In this document: positions 1 to 5,484 of the stretch, piece by piece | Layout of the letters: each line of letters begins with the position of its first letter | How positions within the stretch are numbered: the first letter of the stretch is position 1 | DNA from: Myxococcales bacterium | Lineage (GTDB): Bacteria; Myxococcota_A; Polyangia; Fen-1088 | DNA: 5,484 nucleotides | Assembly: GCA_003170035.1 (NCBI GenBank) | Contig: PMZX01000414.1 | Coordinates: 24,433 to 29,916, forward strand | Direction of reading: 5' to 3' | Position numbers and translations under genes: made by a program | Notes under the pieces: model-generated | What the model was told of the DNA's origin: nothing | The model's input: only the letters and a program-made list of their open reading frames with translations | Databases searched by the model: none

Positions 1-6
1 CGAACC

Positions 7-249
7 ATGGCAGAGAATCTGGAAGAAAAAGTCATCAAGATCATCATCGAGCAGCTTGAGGTCCCGGCTGAAAAGGTGACCATGGGCGCGTCGTTTTCCG
101 ACGATCTGAAGGCGGACTCGATTGACCGTCTCGAGATGGTGGTGGTGCTGGAAGAGGCCTTCAAGATCGAAATTCCCGACGAGGATGCCGAGAAGATCAA
201 GACCGTGGGTGATGTCGTCAACTACGTCAAGGGACGCGTGAAGCAATAG
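7..249 (+). CDS. acpP: Acyl carrier protein of type II fatty-acid synthesis
   Basis: This 80-residue acidic protein carries growing acyl chains as thioesters on a 4'-phosphopantetheine arm and hands them to the soluble enzymes of fatty-acid synthesis in the cytoplasm. The attachment site is Ser38 in the motif ADSID (residues 36-40), at the start of recognition helix II ([12 protein letters not shown]). The FSDDL stretch before it, [10 protein letters not shown] after it and the closing VGDVVNYV helix match the family from end to end, and the length is normal. The next gene, fabF, starts 13 bases after the stop, the usual fab-cluster order. Only 6 bases lie upstream, so neither the ribosome site nor the preceding gene is visible. 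Two details are uncommon: Lys35 where most family members have Gly (LGADSL), and basic Arg41 in helix II where Thr or Val is usual. A role as a specialised (for example secondary-metabolite) carrier is less likely given the adjacent fabF. Confidence 0.96.
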   Translation: MAENLEEKVIKIIIEQLEVPAEKVTMGASFSDDLKADSIDRLEMVVVLEEAFKIEIPDEDAEKIKTVGDVVNYVKGRVKQ

Positions 250-262
250 GCTGGTCCCGCCG

Positions 263-1513
263 ATGCTGCGCAGGGTTGTGGTCACCGGCGTGGGTCTGGT
301 CACGCCGGTCGGCATCGGCACAGAAGAAAGCTGGCAGGAACTCCTGGCAGGGCGCTCCGGTATCGCGCCCATCACCCGCTTCGATGCCAGCCGGTTTTCC
401 ACCCGCATCGCAGGCGAGGTGAAGGGCTTCGAGCCCAGCCGTTGGATCGGCGCGCGCGAGGCCCGCACCACGGCCGCCGATCTCTTCATCCAGTACGCGC
501 TCGCCGCCGGGGCCCTCGCCATGAGCGACGCAGGGCTGACCATCGAGGGCGAGCTGTGCGAGCGCGCGGGCTGCTTCGTCGGCTCGGGCATGGGCGGCCT
601 GGGCACCATCGAGGCCACGCACAAGACCTTCATGGAAAAGGGACCGCGCCACGGCATCTCGCCCTTCTTTGCCACCCAGCTCATCATCAACCTGGCGGCG
701 GGACATTTGTCCATGAAGTACAACGCCAAGGGCCCGAGCTACGCTCAGGTGTCGGCCTGTGCTAGCGGCGCCCACGCCATCGGCGACGCGTACCGTGCCA
801 TCCAGCGTGACGAAGTGGACGTGATGATCTGCGGGGGCACCGAGGCGGTGGTCACCCCGCTCGGGGTGGGTGCGTTCTGCGCCATGCGCGCTCTGTCCAC
901 ACGCAACGACGCGCCGGCCGAGGCGTCCCGGCCCTTTGACCTGGGACGCGACGGCTTCCTCATGGGTGAGGGAGCAGGCATCCTGATTCTTGAGGAGAGG
1001 GAACATGCGTGCAGGCGCGGCGCCCACGTGTACGCCGAGTTGAGCGGGTACGGCGCCAACGCCGACGCCTACCACGTGACCGCGCCATCGCCCGAGGGCG
1101 AGGGCGCCCAGCGCTGCATGCGCTTGGCCCTGCAGGATGCGCGCTTGGCCCCCTCGGACATCGACTACATCAACGCGCACGGGACCTCGACCAAGTTGAA
1201 CGACGCCAACGAGACATTGGCCATCAAGAAAGTGTTCGGCAATCACGCGCGCAGACTGATGGTCAGCTCGACCAAGTCCATGACCGGCCACTTGCTGGGT
1301 GCCGCGGGCGGTATCGAGGCGGCATTCTGCGCACTCGCCCTGGCGCGCGGCCAGGTGCCGCCGACCGTCAACCACACCACGCCCGACCCCGCGTGCGATC
1401 TCGACTACGTGCCGAACACCGCCCGCGACGCTCGCCTGCGCCACGCCCTGAGCAACAGCTTCGGTTTTGGGGGCACCAATGCCTGCCTGGTCTTCAGCGC
1501 GATTGGGGATTGA
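263..1513 (+). CDS. fabF: 3-oxoacyl-[acyl-carrier-protein] synthase II
   Basis: This condensing enzyme extends acyl-ACP by two carbons using malonyl-ACP, with release of CO2, in the cytoplasm. The 416-residue product has the full thiolase fold of the KAS I/II family at normal length. It opens with [15 protein letters not shown]. The nucleophile is Cys166 ([11 protein letters not shown]); the catalytic histidines are His306 (NAHGTST) and His343 ([14 protein letters not shown]), with Lys338 in the same loop. The glycine-rich gate GFGGTN is at 401-406. The ATG start places the conserved N-terminal strand at residues 3-11. No strong ribosome site precedes it (only TAGG at 247-250), so coupling to acpP translation is likely. 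The segment at residues 65-75 ([11 protein letters not shown]) is about two residues longer than E. coli FabF and lacks one of its basic ACP-docking residues. FabB is excluded by overall similarity to FabF; a polyketide-type KS is unlikely next to acpP. Confidence 0.96.
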   Translation: MLRRVVVTGVGLVTPVGIGTEESWQELLAGRSGIAPITRFDASRFSTRIAGEVKGFEPSRWIGAREARTTAADLFIQYALAAGALAMSDAGLTIEGELCERAGCFVGSGMGGLGTIEATHKTFMEKGPRHGISPFFATQLIINLAAGHLSMKYNAKGPSYAQVSACASGAHAIGDAYRAIQRDEVDVMICGGTEAVVTPLGVGAFCAMRALSTRNDAPAEASRPFDLGRDGFLMGEGAGILILEEREHACRRGAHVYAELSGYGANADAYHVTAPSPEGEGAQRCMRLALQDARLAPSDIDYINAHGTSTKLNDANETLAIKKVFGNHARRLMVSSTKSMTGHLLGAAGGIEAAFCALALARGQVPPTVNHTTPDPACDLDYVPNTARDARLRHALSNSFGFGGTNACLVFSAIGD

Positions 1514-1525
1514 CCGATTACGCAT

Positions 1526-1553
1526 CCGCGTCAAGAGACGCGGCAACGGTTTT
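1526..1553 (+). terminator. Possible weak rho-independent terminator after fabF
   Basis: A perfect 7-base stem CCGCGTC / GACGCGG (1526-1532 and 1537-1543) encloses the 4-base loop AAGA and starts 13 bases after the fabF stop. A short T-run (1550-1553) follows, but six bases separate it from the stem, so it is a poor classical terminator. It is the only clear hairpin between fabF and the kinase gene and may end or attenuate the acpP-fabF transcript, or protect its 3' end. Confidence 0.45.
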
Positions 1554-1596
1554 GTCGAATCGCGATCGAAACTCAGCGTTCTGCGCTCTCTCGCGA

Positions 1597-1602
1597 TACA
1601 AT
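1597..1602 (+). promoter_or_regulatory. Possible -10 box of the kinase gene
   Basis: TACAAT matches the sigma-70 -10 consensus at five of six positions and lies 12 bases before the ATG at 1615. No convincing -35 box sits 16-18 bases upstream. If used, transcription would start about 5 bases before the ATG, leaving no room for a Shine-Dalgarno site, and none is visible (only AGG at 1607-1609). The call rests on one hexamer and is tentative. Confidence 0.35.
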
Positions 1603-1614
1603 CGCTAGGCCTTC

Positions 1615-3354
1615 ATGGCCTCTGATATTTGCCCACGCTGTGGCAAGCCAGCCCACGGCGCGAACTCCGATTTCGAGTGTCCCGAGCCGAAGACCATTCC
1701 CGGGCCAGCGCCTGCCATGGTCACGACACCGACGCCTCTCGTTCCCAGTCGGCCGTCGGGGTCTTTCCGCGCGATCGAGGCAACCCCCATCACCCGGCTG
1801 CAGCCCGGTACCCTGGTGGGCGAGTACCAGATCGCGGATCGCATCGCCGAGGGCGGAATGGGTACGGTGTACAGCGCCGTCCATCCCATCATCGGCAAGA
1901 AGGTTGCGATCAAGATCTTGTCGGGCAGGCTGGCCAAGAACAGCAACGCCATCCGGCGCTTCGTGCTCGAGGCCCGCGCGGTGAACGACATCCACCACCC
2001 TGGACTGGTGGACATCTTCTCCTTTGGCCAGCTCACCGACGGGCGGCCGTACTACGTCATGGAGTTCCTCGACGGACGGAGCTTGGGCGCCATGTTGCGC
2101 GTGCACCGGCGACTCACGCCGTTTGACACCTACCCTGTGTTCATGGACGTGGGGCGGGTGCTGGTGGCCGTGCACCACCACGGTATCGTTCATCGCGATC
2201 TCAAGCCCGACAACGTCATCCTGATCCCGCAGGGAGCCGACCAGCCTCCCAAGGTGAAGTTGGTGGATTTTGGTCTGGCCAAGCTGCTGGTGGGGGGGAG
2301 TCAGGCGATGAATGGGCCACACACCGCGATCGGCGTGAACGTCGGAACGCCGCACTACATGTCTCCGGAACAGTGCCGGGGCGGTAGCGTCGATGCGCGA
2401 TCCGACTTGTACGCCCTGGGCGTGATGTTCTACGAGACCGTGACGGGCCAGTTGCCCATCGATGGGCCGACGCCGCTCGACATCTGGCAGGCCCATGTCG
2501 AGGTGGTTCCCCGGTCGCCCGACCTGGTTGTACCGGGCGTGGTGAGCCCCGAACTGGGTGCGCTGATCATGAAGCTGCTGGCCAAGCGTCCCGAGCGCCG
2601 GCCGCAGGATGCGGCGGAGTTCTGTGATGCCCTGGAGGCCCTGGCCAAGGCTGACAAGCTGGGCACCCGGGCGACGCCCGCTCCCGAGGACCCGGCCGCC
2701 GCCGACGGGATCATGGACCTCGCGCGCGCGCTGGCGTCCACACCCGTTTCCAGCGAGCTGGTTGCCGTTGACGGCTCACGGGCCGCGCCGCCGGCCCCTG
2801 CTGCGCCAGCATCGGCCCAGCCCCTAGTTCGGCGCGCAGAGGCGCCGCTGCCGCCGGTTCACATCCCGCAGGGTCCCGCGGCGATCCCCGAGGATCTGAC
2901 TACCACCCTCAGGGACGTCCCGGCCATCGAGCTGCCCGATGAGCGCCAGAGGGTGGCGGAGAGATCGCAGGAGGTCGCGGGATTGCGTGCCGCCCTCGGG
3001 CTTCGCATAGAAGAGCCAGAAAACGATCCCTGTCAGGTGAGCGCCCTGGTCGTCAACCTGGAGAGAGGGGAGTCAGAACCCAGCACGCCGGATCCCGCGA
3101 TCGGAACCAAGGGCGGGCCGCACGATGGCATGTCACACGAGTCCGCGCCGCAGGTTCGTCGTCTGTCTCGGCCCGTCGAGGAACGGCAGTACGTGCCGCG
3201 GCTGTCGGCACCTGCCCAGCGGTCGGGCAAGGCAGCGATCGTGCCGCCGAACCTGGCTAGGGCGCCGTCGCGACTCGGCCGCGCTGCTGGCGTGGCGATA
3301 GCGTCGCTCATGCTTCTTGGCGCAGCCGTCGCGGCCTACCTGCTGCTTCGCTAG
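1615..3354 (+). CDS. Hanks-type Ser/Thr protein kinase with C-terminal membrane anchor
   Basis: The 579-residue product is a eukaryote-like Ser/Thr kinase. Residues 6-25 hold a zinc-knuckle-like motif (CPRCG, then CPEP) with three cysteines only. The kinase domain spans about 71-345: glycine loop AEGGMG (78-83), ATP-binding Lys100 (VAIK), helix-C Glu119 (FVLEAR), catalytic HRDLKPDN (193-200, Asp195), DFG (218-220), activation segment with Thr237 and Thr245, and SPEQ (250-253) for the APE motif. All expected catalytic residues are present, so activity is likely. Residues 350-555 form a Pro/Ala/Glu-rich linker without a recognisable domain. A hydrophobic run (557-578) ends one residue before the C-terminus, giving a cytoplasmic kinase anchored by its tail, with no PASTA or other outside sensor. 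An in-frame TAG at 1606-1608 rules out an upstream start. Codons 226-228 contain a G7 run. Such kinases abound in myxobacteria; the target is unknown. Confidence 0.93.
   Translation: MASDICPRCGKPAHGANSDFECPEPKTIPGPAPAMVTTPTPLVPSRPSGSFRAIEATPITRLQPGTLVGEYQIADRIAEGGMGTVYSAVHPIIGKKVAIKILSGRLAKNSNAIRRFVLEARAVNDIHHPGLVDIFSFGQLTDGRPYYVMEFLDGRSLGAMLRVHRRLTPFDTYPVFMDVGRVLVAVHHHGIVHRDLKPDNVILIPQGADQPPKVKLVDFGLAKLLVGGSQAMNGPHTAIGVNVGTPHYMSPEQCRGGSVDARSDLYALGVMFYETVTGQLPIDGPTPLDIWQAHVEVVPRSPDLVVPGVVSPELGALIMKLLAKRPERRPQDAAEFCDALEALAKADKLGTRATPAPEDPAAADGIMDLARALASTPVSSELVAVDGSRAAPPAPAAPASAQPLVRRAEAPLPPVHIPQGPAAIPEDLTTTLRDVPAIELPDERQRVAERSQEVAGLRAALGLRIEEPENDPCQVSALVVNLERGESEPSTPDPAIGTKGGPHDGMSHESAPQVRRLSRPVEERQYVPRLSAPAQRSGKAAIVPPNLARAPSRLGRAAGVAIASLMLLGAAVAAYLLLR
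2292..2298 (+). repeat. G7 homopolymer run inside the kinase domain
   Basis: Seven consecutive G residues span codons gtG-GGG-GGG (residues 226-228, LVGGS), just after the DFG motif. Loss of one G would bring a TGA at 2309-2311 into frame, and gain of one G would bring in a TAG at 2385-2387; both would cut the protein at or before the SPE motif and destroy the kinase. It is a potential slippage site, but could be only chance codon use in GC-rich DNA. Confidence 0.6.
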
Positions 3355-3356
3355 CC

Positions 3357-4730
3357 CTAACCCATTTCCTTTTCGATCGCGTCGGCTCCCTTGCGGATGG
3401 CAGCGGTGAGCACCTCGTGGCCGTCGCTGGTGACCAGCACGTCGTCCTCGATGCGAATGCCACGGGCGTCGGCAAATGCGGCCAGTCGGTCGCGCCGCAG
3501 CCGATCACCGGCCACGGCCGTGCGCGCGGGATCGTCGAGAATCGCCGGGACCTGATACAAGCCGGGTTCGATGGTGATGGCCATGCCAGCGCACAGGTCG
3601 CGATCGAGTCGCAGCGTGCGCAGGCCCGGCTCGGTGGAACGGGTGCGGCCGGGCGCGTAGGTGGCGCGGTCACCCAGGTCTTCCAGGTCGTGCACGTCGA
3701 GCCCGATGAGATGGCCCAGCCCATGCGGAAAGAAGAGCGCCACCACGCCATCGGCCACCAATTCGGCCGGATCGCCGCGCAGCACGCCCAGGTTGACCAG
3801 GCCCTCGGCGATGAGCCGGCCGGCCAGAAAGTGCAGCTCGCGGAAGGGCACGCCTGGCCGCACTGCCGCGATCACGCTCTGCTGCGCATGGAGGACCACC
3901 TGGTAGAAGTCCCGTTGTGTAGACGAGAAGCGTGTACTCACCGGCCAGGTGCGCGTGACATCGCCGGCCCAGCCGTCGGCGGTCTCGGCGCCCACGTCGG
4001 CGAGCAGAAGATCGCCGGGCTTAAGCTCGTGGTGGTATTCCTCGTTGTGAAGAACCTCGCCGTGTACGGTGACGATCGAGTTGTACGACACGCCCATGTC
4101 GCGGCGGATGAACTCTGCTTCCATCGCCGCGCGTACCACGCTCTCGTTGATGCCAGGACGGACAGCACGGATTCCCTTGCGAAATGCGGCGGTGGTGGCG
4201 TCAGCAGCCCTACGCAGGGCTGCGATGGCCGCGTGGTCGTGGACCAAACGCAGCTCGATGAGCGCGTCGGCCAGCGGGTGGTCGAGCGCGTCCAGTTTGC
4301 CGTAGGCGATGGGCCGGCCTAAGAGCTCCGACTGCTCGGCGCAGGTCTCCTGATCCAGGGCGGGCAGGGTGGCCACGGAGCGACCCGCAAGGGCCTCGAC
4401 CAGCGTCGGCCGCAACTCGACCGGGCAAGCCAGCGCCGCTCCCAGCTCGGGCGGGCCGGGCGCGCGGCCGCGCCAGAGGGCGAAGTCAGCGCCTGGCTCG
4501 GGCAGAAACAGCACCCAGCGCTCGCCGGTCCACAGACCAAAGGCGCGTGGCAGATGCAGGCCAAAGAGGTAGAGGAAATGGCTGGCCGCACGGAAGGTGT
4601 AGGCATTGCCGGCCGAGGTGCGTAGTCGGGGCGCTCCCGCCGCAATCAGGGCGGGCTGCGGACCCAGTTTCATGGCCAGGCGCGAACGCCGCGCGGCGCA
4701 GGCTCTTCCGTCGAAATCGCTGAGTTTCAT
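3357..4730 (-). CDS. pepP: Xaa-Pro aminopeptidase-type M24 metallopeptidase
   Basis: The enzyme releases the N-terminal residue from peptides with proline in second place, using a two-metal centre in the cytoplasm. The 457-residue product has an AMP_N-type N-domain (about 1-135, with YTFRAASHFLYLFG at 44-57) and a pita-bread M24 domain (about 165-445). All five metal ligands can be placed: Asp245 (LLLADVGAE), Asp257 (GDVTRTWP), His340 (FPHGLGH), Glu388 (TIEPG) and Glu428 (RIEDD); His347 (LDVHD) is the likely catalytic histidine. The frame stays open upstream to 5132, but that part is antisense to clpS; the ATG at 4728-4730 gives the usual N-terminus (MKLSDFDGR) and length close to E. coli PepP (441). 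No Shine-Dalgarno site precedes it. Its stop lies 2 bases from the stop of the convergent kinase gene. Prolidase (X-Pro dipeptidase) shares this architecture and cannot be excluded, so the symbol is less sure than the family. Confidence 0.9.
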   Translation of the reverse strand: MKLSDFDGRACAARRSRLAMKLGPQPALIAAGAPRLRTSAGNAYTFRAASHFLYLFGLHLPRAFGLWTGERWVLFLPEPGADFALWRGRAPGPPELGAALACPVELRPTLVEALAGRSVATLPALDQETCAEQSELLGRPIAYGKLDALDHPLADALIELRLVHDHAAIAALRRAADATTAAFRKGIRAVRPGINESVVRAAMEAEFIRRDMGVSYNSIVTVHGEVLHNEEYHHELKPGDLLLADVGAETADGWAGDVTRTWPVSTRFSSTQRDFYQVVLHAQQSVIAAVRPGVPFRELHFLAGRLIAEGLVNLGVLRGDPAELVADGVVALFFPHGLGHLIGLDVHDLEDLGDRATYAPGRTRSTEPGLRTLRLDRDLCAGMAITIEPGLYQVPAILDDPARTAVAGDRLRRDRLAAFADARGIRIEDDVLVTSDGHEVLTAAIRKGADAIEKEMG

Positions 4731-4740
4731 TTGATCAGAA

Positions 4741-4746
4741 AGTATA
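4741..4746 (-). promoter_or_regulatory. Possible -10 box of the peptidase gene
   Basis: On the minus strand TATACT (4746 down to 4741) matches the sigma-70 -10 consensus at five of six positions and ends 10 bases before the ATG. No good -35 is present; an imperfect inverted repeat GGCCG...CGGCC (4752-4756 and 4767-4771) occupies that place and could be an operator or chance. The implied leader is only about 3-4 bases, and no ribosome site is seen. The region 4731-4826 is the shared divergent upstream region of this gene and clpS. Confidence 0.4.
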
Positions 4747-4807
4747 CGACGGGCCGCTGGGGTGCACGGCCTTTGCCGACTGGTTTCGCGGCCAGATCGT
4801 GACAAGC

Positions 4808-4813
4808 TACATT
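4808..4813 (+). promoter_or_regulatory. Possible -10 box of clpS-clpA
   Basis: TACATT resembles the sigma-70 -10 hexamer (four of six) and ends 13 bases before the clpS ATG. No clear -35 lies at the right spacing. The only ribosome-site candidate is AGG at 4818-4820, 6 bases before the ATG. The promoter of the pair must lie in or near this 96-base divergent gap because the upstream gene runs the other way. Confidence 0.3.
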
Positions 4814-4826
4814 CGTCAGGCTGACT

Positions 4827-5147
4827 ATGCCCAAGCGGGAACTCGATCGGGAACGCGATCTTGCCACGCTCGACCAGGTGCGCGTCGAGCGGCCGCGCCT
4901 GTATGAGGTCGTGCTTCACAACGACGACTACACTACGCAGGACTTCGTGGTGTACGTGCTGATGAAGTTCTTCCAACACGATGCCGCGAGCGCCCAGCAG
5001 ATCATGTTGCACGTGCACACCAAGGGGTTGGGCGTGGCCGGGGTCTACCCGCGGGACATTGCCGAGACCAAGGCGGCGCAGGTCGTGCGTTTTGCCCGCG
5101 ACAACGAGATGCCCCTGCGCTGTTCGGTGCAAAGGCAGTCATGCTAG
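4827..5147 (+). CDS. clpS: ATP-dependent Clp protease adaptor ClpS
   Basis: ClpS binds proteins with destabilising N-terminal residues (N-degrons) and delivers them to the N-domain of ClpA for degradation by ClpAP in the cytoplasm. The 106-residue product aligns with E. coli ClpS over its whole length. The alpha-amino-binding residues are present: Asn32, Asp33, Asp34 in HNDDYTTQDFV and His64 in MLHVHTKG. The surface that contacts ClpA, ending AETKAAQV, keeps the equivalents of E. coli Glu79 and Lys84 as Asp77 and Lys82. A flexible charged N-terminus of about 24 residues, needed for delivery in E. coli, is present. The position that aligns with gate residue Met40 of E. coli is Gln38, which may alter which N-terminal residues are accepted. 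The gene overlaps clpA by 7 bases, so both are surely one operon. The start at 4827 gives normal length. Confidence 0.95.
   Translation: MPKRELDRERDLATLDQVRVERPRLYEVVLHNDDYTTQDFVVYVLMKFFQHDAASAQQIMLHVHTKGLGVAGVYPRDIAETKAAQVVRFARDNEMPLRCSVQRQSC
5131..5147 (+). promoter_or_regulatory. clpA ribosome site and clpS/clpA stop-start overlap
   Basis: AAAGG (5131-5135) lies inside the clpS 3' end, 5 bases before the clpA ATG (5141-5143), and is the best Shine-Dalgarno-like site in the window. The ATG overlaps the clpS end as ATGCTAG, with the clpS TAG at 5145-5147. This arrangement favours coupled translation of adaptor and unfoldase. Confidence 0.75.
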
Positions 5148-5484
5148 GCCCGGAGCTGGAACAGGCGATCCGGCGCGCGCTGGAGGACGCCACCCGTCGG
5201 CGGCACGAGTTCTCGGGCCTGGAGCACCTGCTGCTGGCCTTGCTCGACGACAAGAAGACAGCCGCGGTCATCCGCGAGTGCGGTGGCAAGCCGGCGCGCG
5301 TGCGCGCGAAGCTGGAGGATTTCCTCGAAGGTTCGCTGCCCAGCCTGCCGGCCGACGACGAGGCCGGCCGTGCGGGCGAAGAGGGGGACTTGCGGGCCCA
5401 GCCCACCTTGGGATTTGCGCGGGTTGTCCAGCGAGCGGTCAGCCAGCTTTTCGGCGCTGGGCGTTCCGAGGTTCACGGCCCGCA
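5141..5484 (+). CDS. clpA: ATP-dependent Clp protease ATP-binding subunit ClpA (5' part)
   Basis: The window holds the first 114 codons plus two bases; the gene runs off the right edge. ClpA is the hexameric AAA+ unfoldase that feeds proteins into ClpP and receives N-degron substrates from ClpS. What is visible is the N-domain with its two Clp-N repeats: MLGPELEQAIRRALEDA, then RRHEFSGLEHLLLALLDD (20-37), matching the E. coli RHEF...EHLLLALL segment, and QPTLGFARVVQRAV (87-100), matching E. coli QPTLSFQRVLQRAV. The linker between the repeats (about 67-86) is acidic and slightly longer than in E. coli. The clpS neighbour upstream and this N-domain sequence separate it from ClpB and ClpC. The AAA+ modules and the ClpP-binding loop lie outside the window, so integrity of the rest cannot be judged. 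Confidence 0.95.
   Translation, partial: MLGPELEQAIRRALEDATRRRHEFSGLEHLLLALLDDKKTAAVIRECGGKPARVRAKLEDFLEGSLPSLPADDEAGRAGEEGDLRAQPTLGFARVVQRAVSQLFGAGRSEVHGP

Noticed and set aside
227..1546. A 439-codon open frame on the minus strand across fabF
   Set aside because: It is antisense to a clearly functional fabF; the translation is Gly/Arg/His/Val-rich with no recognisable family motif, as expected for a shadow frame in GC-rich DNA.
1009..1608. A 199-codon plus-strand frame overlapping fabF in another frame
   Set aside because: It is Arg-rich with no domain and overlaps the conserved fabF active-site region in a different frame.
1514..1614. A small gene or RNA gene in the gap between fabF and the kinase
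   Set aside because: The 101 bases hold only a short hairpin and a -10-like box; there is no tRNA-like fold and no credible start with ribosome site.
1573..2496. A 307-codon minus-strand frame across the kinase domain
   Set aside because: It is antisense to conserved kinase motifs, has no protein-family signature and reflects codon bias of the plus-strand gene.
3417..4322. A 301-codon plus-strand frame inside the peptidase gene
   Set aside because: It is antisense to the conserved M24 metal-binding motifs and has no family signature or ribosome site.
4731..5132. N-terminal extension of the peptidase frame up to 5132
   Set aside because: The extra 134 codons lie antisense to clpS, do not resemble an aminopeptidase N-domain, and the ATG at 4728-4730 gives the usual start and length.
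1..5484. CRISPR array, insertion sequence, phage or toxin-antitoxin module
   Set aside because: No spaced direct repeats, terminal inverted repeats, transposase or integrase motifs, or small paired genes are visible; all genes belong to known core or signalling families.

Overview
The window is GC-rich, densely coded bacterial DNA holding six protein genes: four complete single genes or gene-pair members on the plus strand, one complete gene on the minus strand, and one plus-strand gene cut by the right edge. Long spurious reading frames antisense to the real genes, as expected in GC-rich DNA, show up across the window. The gene content points to a Gram-negative bacterium: a type II fatty-acid synthase pair (acpP-fabF), an adaptor/unfoldase pair of the proteobacterial type (clpS-clpA), and a eukaryote-like Ser/Thr kinase with a cysteine motif at its N-terminus and a Pro/Ala-rich linker. 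That kinase style is common in myxobacteria and relatives (Myxococcota, former Deltaproteobacteria). The assignment is an inference from gene style, not from a marker gene.

Layout. Positions 7-1513 hold acpP and fabF, 13 bases apart and surely co-transcribed; a short GC hairpin with a weak T-run follows. Positions 1615-3354 encode a 579-residue Hanks-type kinase with an N-terminal Cys motif, an apparently complete catalytic domain, a roughly 200-residue low-complexity linker and one hydrophobic segment at the very C-terminus. Its stop codon lies only 2 bases from the stop of the convergent gene at 3357-4730 (minus), an M24-family Xaa-Pro aminopeptidase-type metallopeptidase. A 96-base divergent intergenic region follows, then clpS (4827-5147) and the first 114 codons of clpA (from 5141), overlapping clpS by 7 bases.

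Function. The left pair supplies the acyl carrier and the elongating condensing enzyme of fatty-acid synthesis. The right part is a proteolysis neighbourhood: ClpS presents N-degron substrates to ClpA (with ClpP, not in the window), and the divergent peptidase trims N-terminal X-Pro peptides. The kinase is a separate unit whose substrate cannot be read from the sequence.

I do not see a previously undescribed multi-gene system. The window is mostly core housekeeping. The points most worth a second look are the kinase architecture (tail-anchored, no outside sensor, incomplete zinc-knuckle-like N-terminus, a G7 run in the catalytic domain), a non-standard residue at the ClpS specificity-gate position, charge changes at the ACP/FabF docking surfaces, and -10-like boxes placed so close to three start codons that leaderless or nearly leaderless mRNAs are possible.
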